A stretch of 64,000 nucleotides of DNA from Wandonia sp964447015. Lineage in GTDB: Bacteria; Bacteroidota; Bacteroidia; Flavobacteriales_D; Crocinitomicaceae. Both the position numbers and the translations under genes were made by a program. Under the pieces are notes generated by a model. That model ran no database searches and was not told where the DNA came from. It was given only the letters and a program-made list of their open reading frames with translations. Within the stretch, counting starts at the first letter, position 1, and every line of letters begins with the position of its first letter. Where the stretch lies: positions 41,724 to 105,723 of the forward strand of contig CAYUQU010000004.1 of the NCBI GenBank assembly GCA_964447015.1, read 5' to 3'. Of the stretch, positions 15,140 to 24,190 are shown piece after piece.

Positions 15140-18100
15140 ATGGAGAATTGGAAAGCACAATTGATTGAGTGGAAAGAAGAGCTGTTGCGCGCTTCGGGAA
15201 ACGATGTGCTTATTCATTTGAACGAAACTTCTAAAAAAACAATTGAGTTAGAACCACTTGAGGGTGAAAGCAGAATCATTGCGTTGAATAGTGTTATATC
15301 CAACATTCTAAAAGAAACTAACGAATACGAAAAACAATCAGGCGTAAACAGTTTGTGTGTGGTGCATGAAACCTTGCGGTGGAGTGATGGACAACGCGAA
15401 TATTACTCGCCATTATTTCTTTCGGAGGCTTTTTTTGAGATTGACAAAATAACGAAAACCGTTGCGCTGAAGTGGTCTGAAAATCAGTTTCTCAACCCGT
15501 TTTTAGCAAAGAAAATAGATCAGTTGTACAGCAAAAATGTACTCGATTTATTAGAGGCAGATACACTCCCGCAAGGTTGGTCAAGGCAGGTGTCAGTGCA
15601 TTTGGGCAATTTTCATTATCATCGGTTTAGTTTGCTCAAAGACATTGAAGAATATCTTGAAGATGATGATTCGGAAAATTCGTTGATAGGCACGTTTTTT
15701 CACGGGGTATCGACTTCGGCACCAACTGTTGAAGAAGTTGATTTTTCGTGTATTTCTCCTTTGGATGAATATCAGCATGTAGCATTAGAAAAACTCTCAA
15801 AAGGCGAAAATCTCGTAATAAAAGGGCCTCCGGGTTCGGGGAAAAGTCAGCTTATTGTCAACACACTTTTTCAGCATGCGCTTGCAGGAAAAAGAGTGGT
15901 ACTTTCTTCTGAAAAACTGGCAGCACTGAAGGTAATCAAAGAAAAATTCACCCAACAAAACCTTGGACATTTCTGCGAAGCGATTTTTAATGATTCGCAA
16001 GAGAAGACGGCATTTGTGATGTCGTTAAAGCAATCTTGGGTCGAACTTGAAAAACCGTCAGGCAAAGCAGAAAAATTCTCGGCTTATGAGTCGCGAAAAG
16101 AAATGCTTGAGCAAAAGATTGCAAGGCTAAAACAGCTTCCCGAACTCAACAATTGTAAAGCAAAACCGAGTTTTGAACTTACTTTTTACCCTGATAAAAA
16201 TACATGGGAAGCGATTTCGCCTCAAGTTAATGAGCTGAAGAATAAGTATGATTCGCTTTTCAATAAATCGTTTTCAGAATCGGTTGTTTTTTCGATGAAA
16301 CCAAGCTTGTTTTCAGAGGGGATGTCGTTAGAAAGATTAAAAACGGACATCCAGCTGATTCGCAAAATGGTGGCAGATGTGACTCGAAAGTTGGGCACTT
16401 CTGTATGTGGGAAAACGGTTTCTGATTGGAAAAAATTACACAGATTGACGATTCATGCTCAAGTGCTTACTCACGAGCTTTTTGCTCGCAACAAGAGTGT
16501 ATTTAATCTGCAAAGCACGGCACACGCAGCATTTCAAAAGCACGCCAAGTTATATTTAAAATTAAACGAAGAAATTAACCACACATCTCAATCTGAGCTG
16601 AAGAAATGGAAACGACCATGGAGCGACAGTGAAATTGAGGACGCAATAGATGCTTTTTTAGGAAATAAGTGGTGGACATTGCGCTACCGAAAGTGGAAAT
16701 CGCGTTTCATGGCGGACTATAATCCAGCTGTTTTTACAAGAGAGTTGGCTAAAAACGCACTGAACACAAAGAAAAAAATCAACGACAGTATTTCGAAGCT
16801 CGGAAAAGTCAAAAGTAAGCTGATTGACCTTGGTGTGAAACATCCTGAGTCGGAAATTGGGATGATAGAAACGCTGATAAATCAATACAATCAACTTGAC
16901 AAAAACATATTAGACACCCTGCATTCTCACTCTGCTGAAACACTTAAAGACATTGTCGACTCTGCGCAAGACGTAACCCAGATAAACCGATTTTTGATTC
17001 TGAATTTTGTGGACATTGATGAGCAAGATTTAGATGAAATTCTACTCAAATTAGATCGTGAGTGGGAGTTTCTTAAAGCAAATAGGAGCGAGCTGAATTC
17101 AATTATTGAAAAATCAGAATCGACTTTTAGAGTATTAAAAGAAGTGAAGAATTGGGATGAGTTGGAGTCAGTAATAGATTATGGCCAACTAATGCAATTC
17201 AAATATTACAACCCCGAATTGTATCATTATAGTGGAAGTGATTTTACTAAGGATCTAGATAATCTGATTCAAGTTGAAGATGAGTTTTGTGAAATGCAAG
17301 CGACTTATTTTTGTGCCCAACAGGCTGAGCGATTTAACGAGCTACACAAGTTGTTGAACACTCCTGCTGGACAATTGTCAGAGGAGAAAAAAACACTCAA
17401 AGCAGAGATTCGAAAAGGGCGTTCTATCCTCGTTAAAGAGTTCAATAAAAAACGACAGCATTTGAGCATTCGCGAACTGCTTGAATCACCTGCAAAACAT
17501 TGGATAAGTATTTTGAAGCCGATATTGCTAATCAACCCGCTTAGTTTGTCTAAAATTCTACCAAATGAAAAAGGCAATATCGATTTACTCGTGATGGACG
17601 AGGCGAGTCAAATTCCTTTTGTACACGCAATTCCAGGGATTTATCGCGCTAAGCAAGTTTGTGTAGTAGGTGATCCGATGCAAATGCCACCTTCGGCATA
17701 TTTTATTTCGGGAAGCAGGGAGCGAGAAGATGTGTTGAGTATTGCACTTTATCATTTTGATTCATTGACTTTGCTTTATCATTATAGAAGTCAACAGGCG
17801 GAATTGATCTCGTTCAGCAACCGTTATTTTTACGAAAATAAACTACAGGTTTTCCCAAATGCAAAAGCTGCCTCTCATTACGGTTTATACAGCCACTTTG
17901 ATGCTAAGGGGCGCTATATTGACAGGCAAAACAAAGTTGAAGCACAGAATCTGGTAAAATGGTTAGATAGCGAGACATCTGCTTTTGGAGATAAAGACAC
18001 AATTGCGGTGGTTGCGTTTTCAGAGACCCAGTTGAGTTGCATTTTGGCTGAATTCAATAAACTCAAAAACCCGAAACTACTGAAGTGGCAGGAAGAGGGA

Positions 18101-18574
18101 AGAATCTACTTCAGCACACTAGAAAACATGCAAGGTGACGAGTGTGATTTGCTTGTGGTGAGTTTTGGATATGGCTACGATGAAGAAGAAAATTTTGCGT
18201 TGCGATTTGGTCCCTTGAATCAACTTGGGGGAGAGAAACGATTGAATGTGTTGTTCTCGCGCTCTAGAAAAGGAATTCACCTCTTTCATTCTGTTCAGTC
18301 AAAAGACTTTACTCCTTCAGAAAAGATGGGGGTAGAATTGATTCGAAAATACTTTGCCATGGTGGAAAATGAGCAAATGGAGAATGTCCAAGATTTAATT
18401 TTGACAAACCTTGGATTTGATTTAGAAATTAGCGAAAAGACGAGAAAGATCAGAATTTCAGACCCTTTCCGAGCAAGTAATTCGCTGATGAGATTGTTGA
18501 CCTTAAAACGACTTTCAAAAGAAAGGGATTGGAAGGTGGAAATTGCGTTTAAGAAAGATATCTTCGCTAATTAA
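15140..18574 (+). CDS. DUF4011-type superfamily 1 helicase/ATPase
   Basis: The 1144-residue protein is a superfamily 1 AAA_11/AAA_12 helicase. An N-terminal module (about 1-200; YYSPLFLSEAFFEID and NQFLNPFLAKKID) resembles the DUF4011 region of large bacterial helicases. Walker A is IKGPPGSGKSQLIV near residue 229. An unusually long insertion of about 580 mostly helical, charged residues separates it from Walker B (LLVMDEASQIPF near 816). Motif III (GDPMQMPPSAYF), motif IV (YHYRSQQAELISFSNRYF), motif V (STLENMQGDECDLLVVSF) and motif VI (RLNVLFSRSRKGIHLF) follow. Relatives often carry a C-terminal endonuclease-like domain; here only about 85 residues follow motif VI. The stop codon overlaps the next start by one base (TAATG). 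Confidence 0.85.
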   Translation: MENWKAQLIEWKEELLRASGNDVLIHLNETSKKTIELEPLEGESRIIALNSVISNILKETNEYEKQSGVNSLCVVHETLRWSDGQREYYSPLFLSEAFFEIDKITKTVALKWSENQFLNPFLAKKIDQLYSKNVLDLLEADTLPQGWSRQVSVHLGNFHYHRFSLLKDIEEYLEDDDSENSLIGTFFHGVSTSAPTVEEVDFSCISPLDEYQHVALEKLSKGENLVIKGPPGSGKSQLIVNTLFQHALAGKRVVLSSEKLAALKVIKEKFTQQNLGHFCEAIFNDSQEKTAFVMSLKQSWVELEKPSGKAEKFSAYESRKEMLEQKIARLKQLPELNNCKAKPSFELTFYPDKNTWEAISPQVNELKNKYDSLFNKSFSESVVFSMKPSLFSEGMSLERLKTDIQLIRKMVADVTRKLGTSVCGKTVSDWKKLHRLTIHAQVLTHELFARNKSVFNLQSTAHAAFQKHAKLYLKLNEEINHTSQSELKKWKRPWSDSEIEDAIDAFLGNKWWTLRYRKWKSRFMADYNPAVFTRELAKNALNTKKKINDSISKLGKVKSKLIDLGVKHPESEIGMIETLINQYNQLDKNILDTLHSHSAETLKDIVDSAQDVTQINRFLILNFVDIDEQDLDEILLKLDREWEFLKANRSELNSIIEKSESTFRVLKEVKNWDELESVIDYGQLMQFKYYNPELYHYSGSDFTKDLDNLIQVEDEFCEMQATYFCAQQAERFNELHKLLNTPAGQLSEEKKTLKAEIRKGRSILVKEFNKKRQHLSIRELLESPAKHWISILKPILLINPLSLSKILPNEKGNIDLLVMDEASQIPFVHAIPGIYRAKQVCVVGDPMQMPPSAYFISGSREREDVLSIALYHFDSLTLLYHYRSQQAELISFSNRYFYENKLQVFPNAKAASHYGLYSHFDAKGRYIDRQNKVEAQNLVKWLDSETSAFGDKDTIAVVAFSETQLSCILAEFNKLKNPKLLKWQEEGRIYFSTLENMQGDECDLLVVSFGYGYDEEENFALRFGPLNQLGGEKRLNVLFSRSRKGIHLFHSVQSKDFTPSEKMGVELIRKYFAMVENEQMENVQDLILTNLGFDLEISEKTRKIRISDPFRASNSLMRLLTLKRLSKERDWKVEIAFKKDIFAN

Positions 18575-20370
18575 TGAAGAATGACAACAAATACCTGACT
18601 TGGTTGGCAAAATACTGGTTTGTCCTTGTAGGTATTCTTCTGTTTTCATTTGTATTTATTCGTGCCTTTACACTGCCTCCATACGCAGATGAAATCACCA
18701 CGTATTTTCAATATATCCGCAGTGGACAGTTTCAACCTTTTCACTCACATTTGGATGCAAACAACCATGTCATTAACTCATTACTAAGTCACTTGTCTTT
18801 TCTGACTTTTGGTGATTCAATGTGGGCATTGCGCCTTCCAAATGTGTTGAGTTTTATTCTGTTTTGGTATTTCATAAATAAGCTCAGAGGACTTTTTGAC
18901 AACAGTTGGATTGGTGGTTTTTTTGCCATATCAGTGTGTTGTTCGATGTACATGCTTTCTTTCTTTTCTGTTACCCGTGGATATGGAATGTCTATGGCTT
19001 TTTTAGCTGGAGCCTTATATTATTTGTGGTATTATCAAAAACAAAGTAAAAGTTCTTCCATTGTTTTGGGTTTACTTTTGATGTCACTTGCCGTTTGGTC
19101 TAATTTGTCACTTATTCCTACTTCGGTAATTGTGTCGGGAGCATTTTTTATTTTGTGGGTAAAGAATTTCCGATTAATGTCAACAAAGGCGAAGCTGATA
19201 ACTACTCTGTCTACAATTCTCATTTTTATTTTACCACTTGTATATGCAGTACTGTTTTCAATTGAGCTTAAAAAAACGGGACTGCTTTATCTAGGGAAAG
19301 GGTTAAGCTTTTATCAAACATTTATTGAACATTTACCTGGCACGCTCACCGACACAGACCTTATTGGACAGTTGTTTTTTATTGTAATGACTGGCACAAT
19401 GGTTTTTGTATGGTTATTTCAGCGGATGCTAGAAAAACCTGTTGAGAACGGCTTGTTTCCTCTTGTGTTGCTTGGCTCTTTGATATTAATAGTCATTGCA
19501 AAAAATGTTTTCGATGTGAACTACCCTGTTGACCGTGCGGGGATGCATTATTACATTCTTTTTCTTTTAGGCTATTTCGCGATTATTAGTCAAAAGAATA
19601 ATAAATTCTCAGTTATATTGGCAATAGTGCCTGCGGTGTTTATTGTTGTCCATTTTGCGAGTCAACTTCAGTTTCGCTACGTAAACGCTTGGCGGGCAGA
19701 AACGGTGCCGGTAGAATTCTACGAAGAAATATACGCTAACACCACAAATAAAAAACCAATAGTTGCCGTTCACGGCTTGTTAGGAGTTGCTTTAGAACAC
19801 CACGCATACTTGAAAGGTGAAAATCACAATGGGTATAAGGAAATTTTCTATTGTGATTATACGGAGGATTATATTTTACTCAGCGAATTAGACTTGAATT
19901 TGGGCTTAGATTTATCAAATTATGTTGAGGTGCTACAAACCACAGATCCAAATCTCGATCTTTATAAAAGAAAGCAGCAACTGAATCAAATAACGGAATT
20001 AAGAAGTCAAACAACACCAGTTAGCTTTGAAGGGGAGGATGGCACTTTGAGTTTGGTTGAAATAGAAGCTTTGTCTGGAGAAAAAATGACTGTAAATCTT
20101 GACTACACCATTAAATTTTCAGAGAAAAACCAATCTTTTTGGATCGTTATTCAAGTTAGAGATAAAAATGGAGAGCAAGTAGACGGGCGTTACATTGACT
20201 GTCGCAGGCTCTATCAACATGGAGCACAAGAGCTTCATTTTACACGCAAAGTAGATTTTAAAGTAATGCCCGAGAATGTAGCAGATATTTTAGTGTATGT
20301 ATGGAACACGTCAAATAATAAGTTGGAAGTGAAAAAGGGTGAAATAGAAATTTTGAAAACGATTGACTAG
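18574..20370 (+). CDS. Polytopic membrane glycosyltransferase (ArnT/PMT-like, GT-C fold)
   Basis: This 598-residue protein has about ten hydrophobic segments in residues 15-365 and a soluble C-terminal domain of about 230 residues. The first outside loop has the acidic pair D39-E40 in LPPYADEITTYF, the position of the catalytic/metal aspartate in GT-C enzymes that use polyprenyl-phosphate sugars. The following HLDANNHVINSLLSHLSF and ALRLPNVLSF fit the ArnT/PMT pattern. It probably transfers a sugar from a lipid carrier to an envelope acceptor on the periplasmic side. The gene overlaps the helicase gene by one base, so the two are translationally coupled despite having no obvious shared function. 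It is convergent with the HU/SPOR gene, ten bases apart. Confidence 0.78.
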   Translation: MKNDNKYLTWLAKYWFVLVGILLFSFVFIRAFTLPPYADEITTYFQYIRSGQFQPFHSHLDANNHVINSLLSHLSFLTFGDSMWALRLPNVLSFILFWYFINKLRGLFDNSWIGGFFAISVCCSMYMLSFFSVTRGYGMSMAFLAGALYYLWYYQKQSKSSSIVLGLLLMSLAVWSNLSLIPTSVIVSGAFFILWVKNFRLMSTKAKLITTLSTILIFILPLVYAVLFSIELKKTGLLYLGKGLSFYQTFIEHLPGTLTDTDLIGQLFFIVMTGTMVFVWLFQRMLEKPVENGLFPLVLLGSLILIVIAKNVFDVNYPVDRAGMHYYILFLLGYFAIISQKNNKFSVILAIVPAVFIVVHFASQLQFRYVNAWRAETVPVEFYEEIYANTTNKKPIVAVHGLLGVALEHHAYLKGENHNGYKEIFYCDYTEDYILLSELDLNLGLDLSNYVEVLQTTDPNLDLYKRKQQLNQITELRSQTTPVSFEGEDGTLSLVEIEALSGEKMTVNLDYTIKFSEKNQSFWIVIQVRDKNGEQVDGRYIDCRRLYQHGAQELHFTRKVDFKVMPENVADILVYVWNTSNNKLEVKKGEIEILKTID

Positions 20371-20380
20371 ATAAAAGTAA

Positions 20381-21553
20381 CTACTTTTTCAAAACCCACG
20401 TTGAAACACCTTCTGCTCTGAGATTAGAAAGCTCTTTTGACGCAACATCTTTATCATTGTAGCTAGCGATAGACACGCGGTGCAGGCCTTTATTGACATC
20501 TACAATTTGAGCGTTGTGTCCTTTTGCTTTAAATTCAGACACCAAATTTTCTGCATTTTCTTTATTACTAAAACATCCCGCTATGAGGTAGTACTGATTG
20601 GATTCAACAACAGAAGTTGAGTTAACACTTGAAAACTCATCCACATCATTTAAAACGACATCGGTCTTATCCTTTTCAATTAAACGAACAGGTATATACA
20701 ATTCTTCGCTAAATCGATAATTGAAAACTTCTATTTCCTTTGGTAAATCTTTAGTTAACTCATCCCATGAATAGTGCAATTCTTCATCAATTGAAGTTGT
20801 CGATAATTTTTCTGGAGTATATTCAGAAGTAGGAATAGATCTAAACGGGTTAAAATCTGCAATTGCAATTTTTCCGCTTTGAAGCACATCCGTTTTCATA
20901 GGAATCCAATACATAAAAAATCCAAATGGAATAATTACCGCAGCGGCAAGATACTTCCAGTTAAATCCGTGTTTCTTTTCAGAAGCAATAGGAATAACAG
21001 GTGTATTTTTTTCTTTATTTGGATTAAGAACAGTTGGTTTTACAGTCTCTTTCTCAAGTTTCACAACAGGAGCAAGAGTATGACGTTCAGTTTTTTCGAT
21101 TGTGTTAACCTCCGTTGGCGCAGATTCAACAACTCGTTCTTCAGATATAAAAGTAACTTCTTTCAATCCAAACGAGCTCAACAGTAAGTTAAAGAAACGA
21201 TCTTGTTCAAAGACAGTGTTTCCGTTGAAGTCGTGGTATAGAATGCCCACTTTTTCAATCTCCACTCGCCCACCACTTTTCAGAGTTTGTTTCCAAGAAC
21301 TGACAATCTCGTCAACCTTTCCTGTAGCATCTGCAAAACTGAGATTTTCGTTGATTGCAACATGATTGACAAAAAGTCCATCACTTTGAATAAGGTGTTT
21401 ATTGAAAACAAGTTCTTTTGATGGTGGAGCAATCAATCCTCTATTCCAATCAATTTTAGCTGAAGAATAGCGCGCCACGAATCCACCGAAGCCGGGGATA
21501 ATCAAACAGTTATGTCTGAGTAATAGTTCGCTGACGTAGTTCTCCAAATACAT
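20381..21553 (-). CDS. HU-CCDC81 and SPOR domain membrane protein
   Basis: The 390-residue protein starts with about 130 residues of the bacterial HU-CCDC81 type (YVSELLLRHNCLIIPGFGGFVARY, ..IEKVGILYHDFNGNTVFEQD), a DNA-binding HU fold variant found in Bacteroidota. A variable linker leads to one transmembrane helix (about 197-215, YLAAAVIIPFGFFMYWI), then a periplasmic linker and a C-terminal SPOR domain (about 318-390, YYLIAGCFSNKENAENLVSEF). SPOR domains bind denuded peptidoglycan at division sites. The architecture suggests a link between the cytoplasm, possibly DNA, and septal cell wall. This layout is known in the phylum, but its role is not established. Confidence 0.92.
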   Translation of the reverse strand: MYLENYVSELLLRHNCLIIPGFGGFVARYSSAKIDWNRGLIAPPSKELVFNKHLIQSDGLFVNHVAINENLSFADATGKVDEIVSSWKQTLKSGGRVEIEKVGILYHDFNGNTVFEQDRFFNLLLSSFGLKEVTFISEERVVESAPTEVNTIEKTERHTLAPVVKLEKETVKPTVLNPNKEKNTPVIPIASEKKHGFNWKYLAAAVIIPFGFFMYWIPMKTDVLQSGKIAIADFNPFRSIPTSEYTPEKLSTTSIDEELHYSWDELTKDLPKEIEVFNYRFSEELYIPVRLIEKDKTDVVLNDVDEFSSVNSTSVVESNQYYLIAGCFSNKENAENLVSEFKAKGHNAQIVDVNKGLHRVSIASYNDKDVASKELSNLRAEGVSTWVLKK

Positions 21554-21618
21554 AATACAAATATAGTAAAAATCCTGTACATCTATATACGTCTACAATT
21601 CGCATATGTTTCAATTTT

Positions 21619-21651
21619 TTTGGTAGAACAAGTGAAGTTGTTGTAACTTTG
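21619..21651 (+). promoter_or_regulatory. Promoter of the GT4 glycosyltransferase gene
   Basis: TTTG (21619-21622) and TAACTTTG (21644-21651, perfect -7 match) are 21 bp apart. The ATG is at 21671. Confidence 0.5.
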
Positions 21652-21670
21652 CCCACAGATTTGATGATTA

Positions 21671-22744
21671 ATGTTAAAAAAAACCATCTTTATTCTAGCA
21701 CCTTATCCAAAATCAGAGGCTCCGTCTCAACGATTTCGGTTTGAGCAATATTTGGATTTATTAGAAAAAGAAGGCTTTCAAATAGAATATCACCCTTTTT
21801 TGAGTGTAAAAGCTTGGGAGACTCTTTATAAACCGGGAAAACAGATAAGTAAAATCAAGGGAATGATTGCCGCTTTTTTTCGCCGTTTTATCTTGTTGTT
21901 TAAGCTGAGAAGAGCTGATTTTGTGTTTATTCACCGCGAAGCTTCTCATATCGGGCCACCAGTGTTTGAATGGTTGATTGCCAAGATTCTTAGAAAACGA
22001 ATCATCTATGATTTTGACGACGCCATTTGGTTGCCAAACTACAGCAATAGCAATGCTTTTTTTCATCGTCTTAAAGCCTATTGGAAGGTAAAACATATTA
22101 TCAAATGGGCATATAAAGTTTCAGCTGGGAATGATTATTTAGCAGAATACGCGCGACGATATAATCCCAACGTTGTGTTAATCCCAACCACTATCGACAT
22201 GGAGAATCATCACAACAAAGTGGTTAATCACGATGTGTTGCGACCTGTTATAGGTTGGACAGGGACGCACACGACAATGACATATTTAAATAGAATCATT
22301 CCCGTTATTTCAAAATTGGAAAAAGATCACGAGTTTGATTTTGTAATCATTTCTAATCAAGCGCCTTCATATTCACTTTCATCTTTGCGTTATGTGAAAT
22401 GGTCAAAAGAGTCAGAGATTGAAGATTTAGCACAAATTCAAATAGGCATCATGCCACTTGAACCAAATGTGTGGGCTGAAGGAAAATGTGGTTTTAAGGC
22501 CTTGCAGTATATGTCTTTGGGCGCAGCAACTGTTCTTTCTCCAGTAGGGGCAAACAAAACCATCGTGGAAAACGGAGTAAGTGGAATGTTGGCCGATTCG
22601 GAAGAAGAGTGGCAGGAAGCGTTAATCCAACTTTTAAAGTACCCAGAGAAAAGAAAACAACTTGGCGATGCTGGTCGATTAAGAGTGCATAATCAATATT
22701 CCGTGAATGCGGTTTCTAGCAATTTCACCTCACTTTTTCGCTAA
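21671..22744 (+). CDS. GT4-family glycosyltransferase
   Basis: The 357-residue protein is a GT-B fold glycosyltransferase that uses a nucleotide sugar. The N-terminal domain (LAPYPKSEAPSQRFRFEQYL, then IYDFDDAIWLPNYSNSN) and the C-terminal domain (IGWTGTHTTMTYL, VKWSKESEIEDLAQIQIGIMPL, CGFKALQYMSLGAATVLSPVG, NGVSGMLADSEEEW) match the GT4 group. There is no signal peptide, so it acts on the cytoplasmic side of the membrane, probably in surface polysaccharide or glycolipid synthesis. It is a single gene with its own promoter. Acceptor and sugar cannot be deduced. Confidence 0.9.
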   Translation: MLKKTIFILAPYPKSEAPSQRFRFEQYLDLLEKEGFQIEYHPFLSVKAWETLYKPGKQISKIKGMIAAFFRRFILLFKLRRADFVFIHREASHIGPPVFEWLIAKILRKRIIYDFDDAIWLPNYSNSNAFFHRLKAYWKVKHIIKWAYKVSAGNDYLAEYARRYNPNVVLIPTTIDMENHHNKVVNHDVLRPVIGWTGTHTTMTYLNRIIPVISKLEKDHEFDFVIISNQAPSYSLSSLRYVKWSKESEIEDLAQIQIGIMPLEPNVWAEGKCGFKALQYMSLGAATVLSPVGANKTIVENGVSGMLADSEEEWQEALIQLLKYPEKRKQLGDAGRLRVHNQYSVNAVSSNFTSLFR

Positions 22745-22845
22745 TCTTACTCACTTTTATCGTAGTTTAAAGTAAAATAACTTCCGCCAAGATTTGTTTG
22801 GTTTGAATTTTGTACTATTTTTAAGCAATATTCAAAATAAAAAGT

Positions 22846-22866
22846 GCCCATCATCAGATGGCGGGC
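22846..22866 (+). promoter_or_regulatory. Leader hairpin before the coiled-coil protein gene
   Basis: GCCCATC and GATGGCGGGC face each other around a four-base loop in the leader, about 18 bases upstream of the ATG at 22884. The pairing is imperfect, with a bulged GC in the second arm. It could shape translation of what looks like an abundant envelope protein. Confidence 0.35.
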
Positions 22867-22883
22867 GGTAAAAACAAATACAT

Positions 22884-24134
22884 ATGAAAACAAAAACTAC
22901 ACTTATAGCGGCATTGCTTATTGCAAGTTTACCTGTAATGTCGAACACTATTGAAACGATTAGTTCAATTGAGATTTCTAACCTTAAGCATGGTGCTGTC
23001 AAAATTGGCGTAAAAGTGCTTTACGGAAGTACACCACTTGCAGGTGCTACAGTTTCGGTTATTCATGAAGGGAAAACACTAGGTCAAGCAACTACAGATT
23101 CTAAAGGATTGGCTCAAGTAAGTCTTGCAGATTATCACAACGTGCCTGTTAATATTGAAGTGAAAATGGCAGAATACCAATCTCATATTCTTTCAGGGGT
23201 ATATCTTAAAAATGGTCGTGAATTTGAAATTCTTCTTGTTAAAGGAAGCGGAACAGTTACAACTGAAGTTGCGTCGAAAGTTTCTGATATTGAGCAAAAA
23301 GGAGCTGATCAGGTTGCGAAAATAGAAGGAAAAACTGAAAAAGCAGAAAGTGATGCTGAAAAGGCTGCAGCAAAAACAGAAACGGCTGAGGAACGTGCTA
23401 AAAAGGCAGAAGCAGAGCGTCAAGAAGCGGAAAAGCGTGCAGCTGAGGCAGCGAAAAAAGCAGAGGAGAAAAAAGCAGAAGCAGCAAAAGTAGCAGCAGA
23501 TTCTGGAAAAGGATTGGATGAGGCTTCTAAAAAAGCAGAACAGGATGCAAAAGAACGTGAGCAAGCAGCAAAACAACGTGAAGAACAACTTAAGAAATTA
23601 GAAGAAGAGCAGGCTGCAGTGAAAGCAAAAGAAGCGGCTGAGAAAGCACAATCTCAAGCTGAAAAAGACGCTAAGAAAGCTGAAAAGGAAGCAAAAGACA
23701 TGGCTGATAAAGCGAAAAAAGAAGCAGAAGAAAAGCAAAAAGCTGCAGACGAGAAAAAGAAAGCCGCTGAAGATGCTAAGAAAGATGCAGAGAAAGCCGC
23801 TAAAGGAGATGAAAAAGCCGCTAAAGAAGCTGAGAAAAAGGCAAAAGAGGCTGAAAAAGCAGCTAAGGAAGCTGAAAAAGAATTGAAAGCTGAAGAAGCT
23901 TACAAGAAAAGCGCTGATAAACTGAAAAAGGAGCAGGATAAAATTGCTAGTGATCGCGAAAGCTTGAAAAAAGATCAAGATAAACTTTCTAAAAAAATCG
24001 AGAAAGGGAAAATTGATGCTGAAAAAGCAAAGGGTGAGCAAGAGAAAATCAATGAAGGGTTTTCTAAGCTTGATGAGAAGCAATCTAAACTTGACGACAA
24101 AATCAAGAAGTTAAAAAAGAAGTATAAAAAATAA
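22884..24134 (+). CDS. Secreted Ala/Lys/Glu-rich coiled-coil protein with carboxypeptidase-regulatory-like domain
   Basis: The 416-residue protein has a signal peptide (MKTKTTLIAALLIASLPVMS), then a beta-sandwich of the CarboxypepD_reg type (about 30-115; LAGATVSVIHEGKTLGQATTDSKGLAQVSL). From about residue 130 to the end it is almost only A, K, E, Q and D in heptad-like repeats (AEKAAKEAEKE and similar), predicted as one long coiled coil ending in KKLKKKYKK. The look is like the central helix of TolA, but with the sandwich domain first and no membrane anchor. It may be a structural periplasmic or surface protein. Its low-complexity codons make large mirror frames on the other strand. A strong terminator follows. 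Confidence 0.88.
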   Translation: MKTKTTLIAALLIASLPVMSNTIETISSIEISNLKHGAVKIGVKVLYGSTPLAGATVSVIHEGKTLGQATTDSKGLAQVSLADYHNVPVNIEVKMAEYQSHILSGVYLKNGREFEILLVKGSGTVTTEVASKVSDIEQKGADQVAKIEGKTEKAESDAEKAAAKTETAEERAKKAEAERQEAEKRAAEAAKKAEEKKAEAAKVAADSGKGLDEASKKAEQDAKEREQAAKQREEQLKKLEEEQAAVKAKEAAEKAQSQAEKDAKKAEKEAKDMADKAKKEAEEKQKAADEKKKAAEDAKKDAEKAAKGDEKAAKEAEKKAKEAEKAAKEAEKELKAEEAYKKSADKLKKEQDKIASDRESLKKDQDKLSKKIEKGKIDAEKAKGEQEKINEGFSKLDEKQSKLDDKIKKLKKKYKK

Positions 24135-24155
24135 TCAGAATAACTGATATAAAGG

Positions 24156-24190
24156 AAAGCCTCGATGATTTTATTATCGGGGCTTTTTAA
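24156..24190 (+). terminator. Intrinsic terminator after the coiled-coil protein gene
   Basis: AAAGCCTCGAT (24156-24166) pairs with ATCGGGGCTTT (24176-24186) with one T-G pair, and the 3' arm runs into TTTTTAATTTTT. The convergent ThuA-domain gene ends within the T-run. Confidence 0.85.

Noticed and set aside
15140..20370. Anti-phage defence island around the DUF4011-type helicase
   Set aside because: Neighbours are aroA, dxr, a glycosyltransferase and an HU/SPOR gene; no methylase, nuclease or other defence gene is present.
23193..24083. Two long minus-strand frames rich in Phe, Cys, Leu and Ser opposite the coiled-coil gene
   Set aside because: They mirror the GAA/AAA/GCT-rich codons of the real gene; composition is not protein-like and there is no start context.
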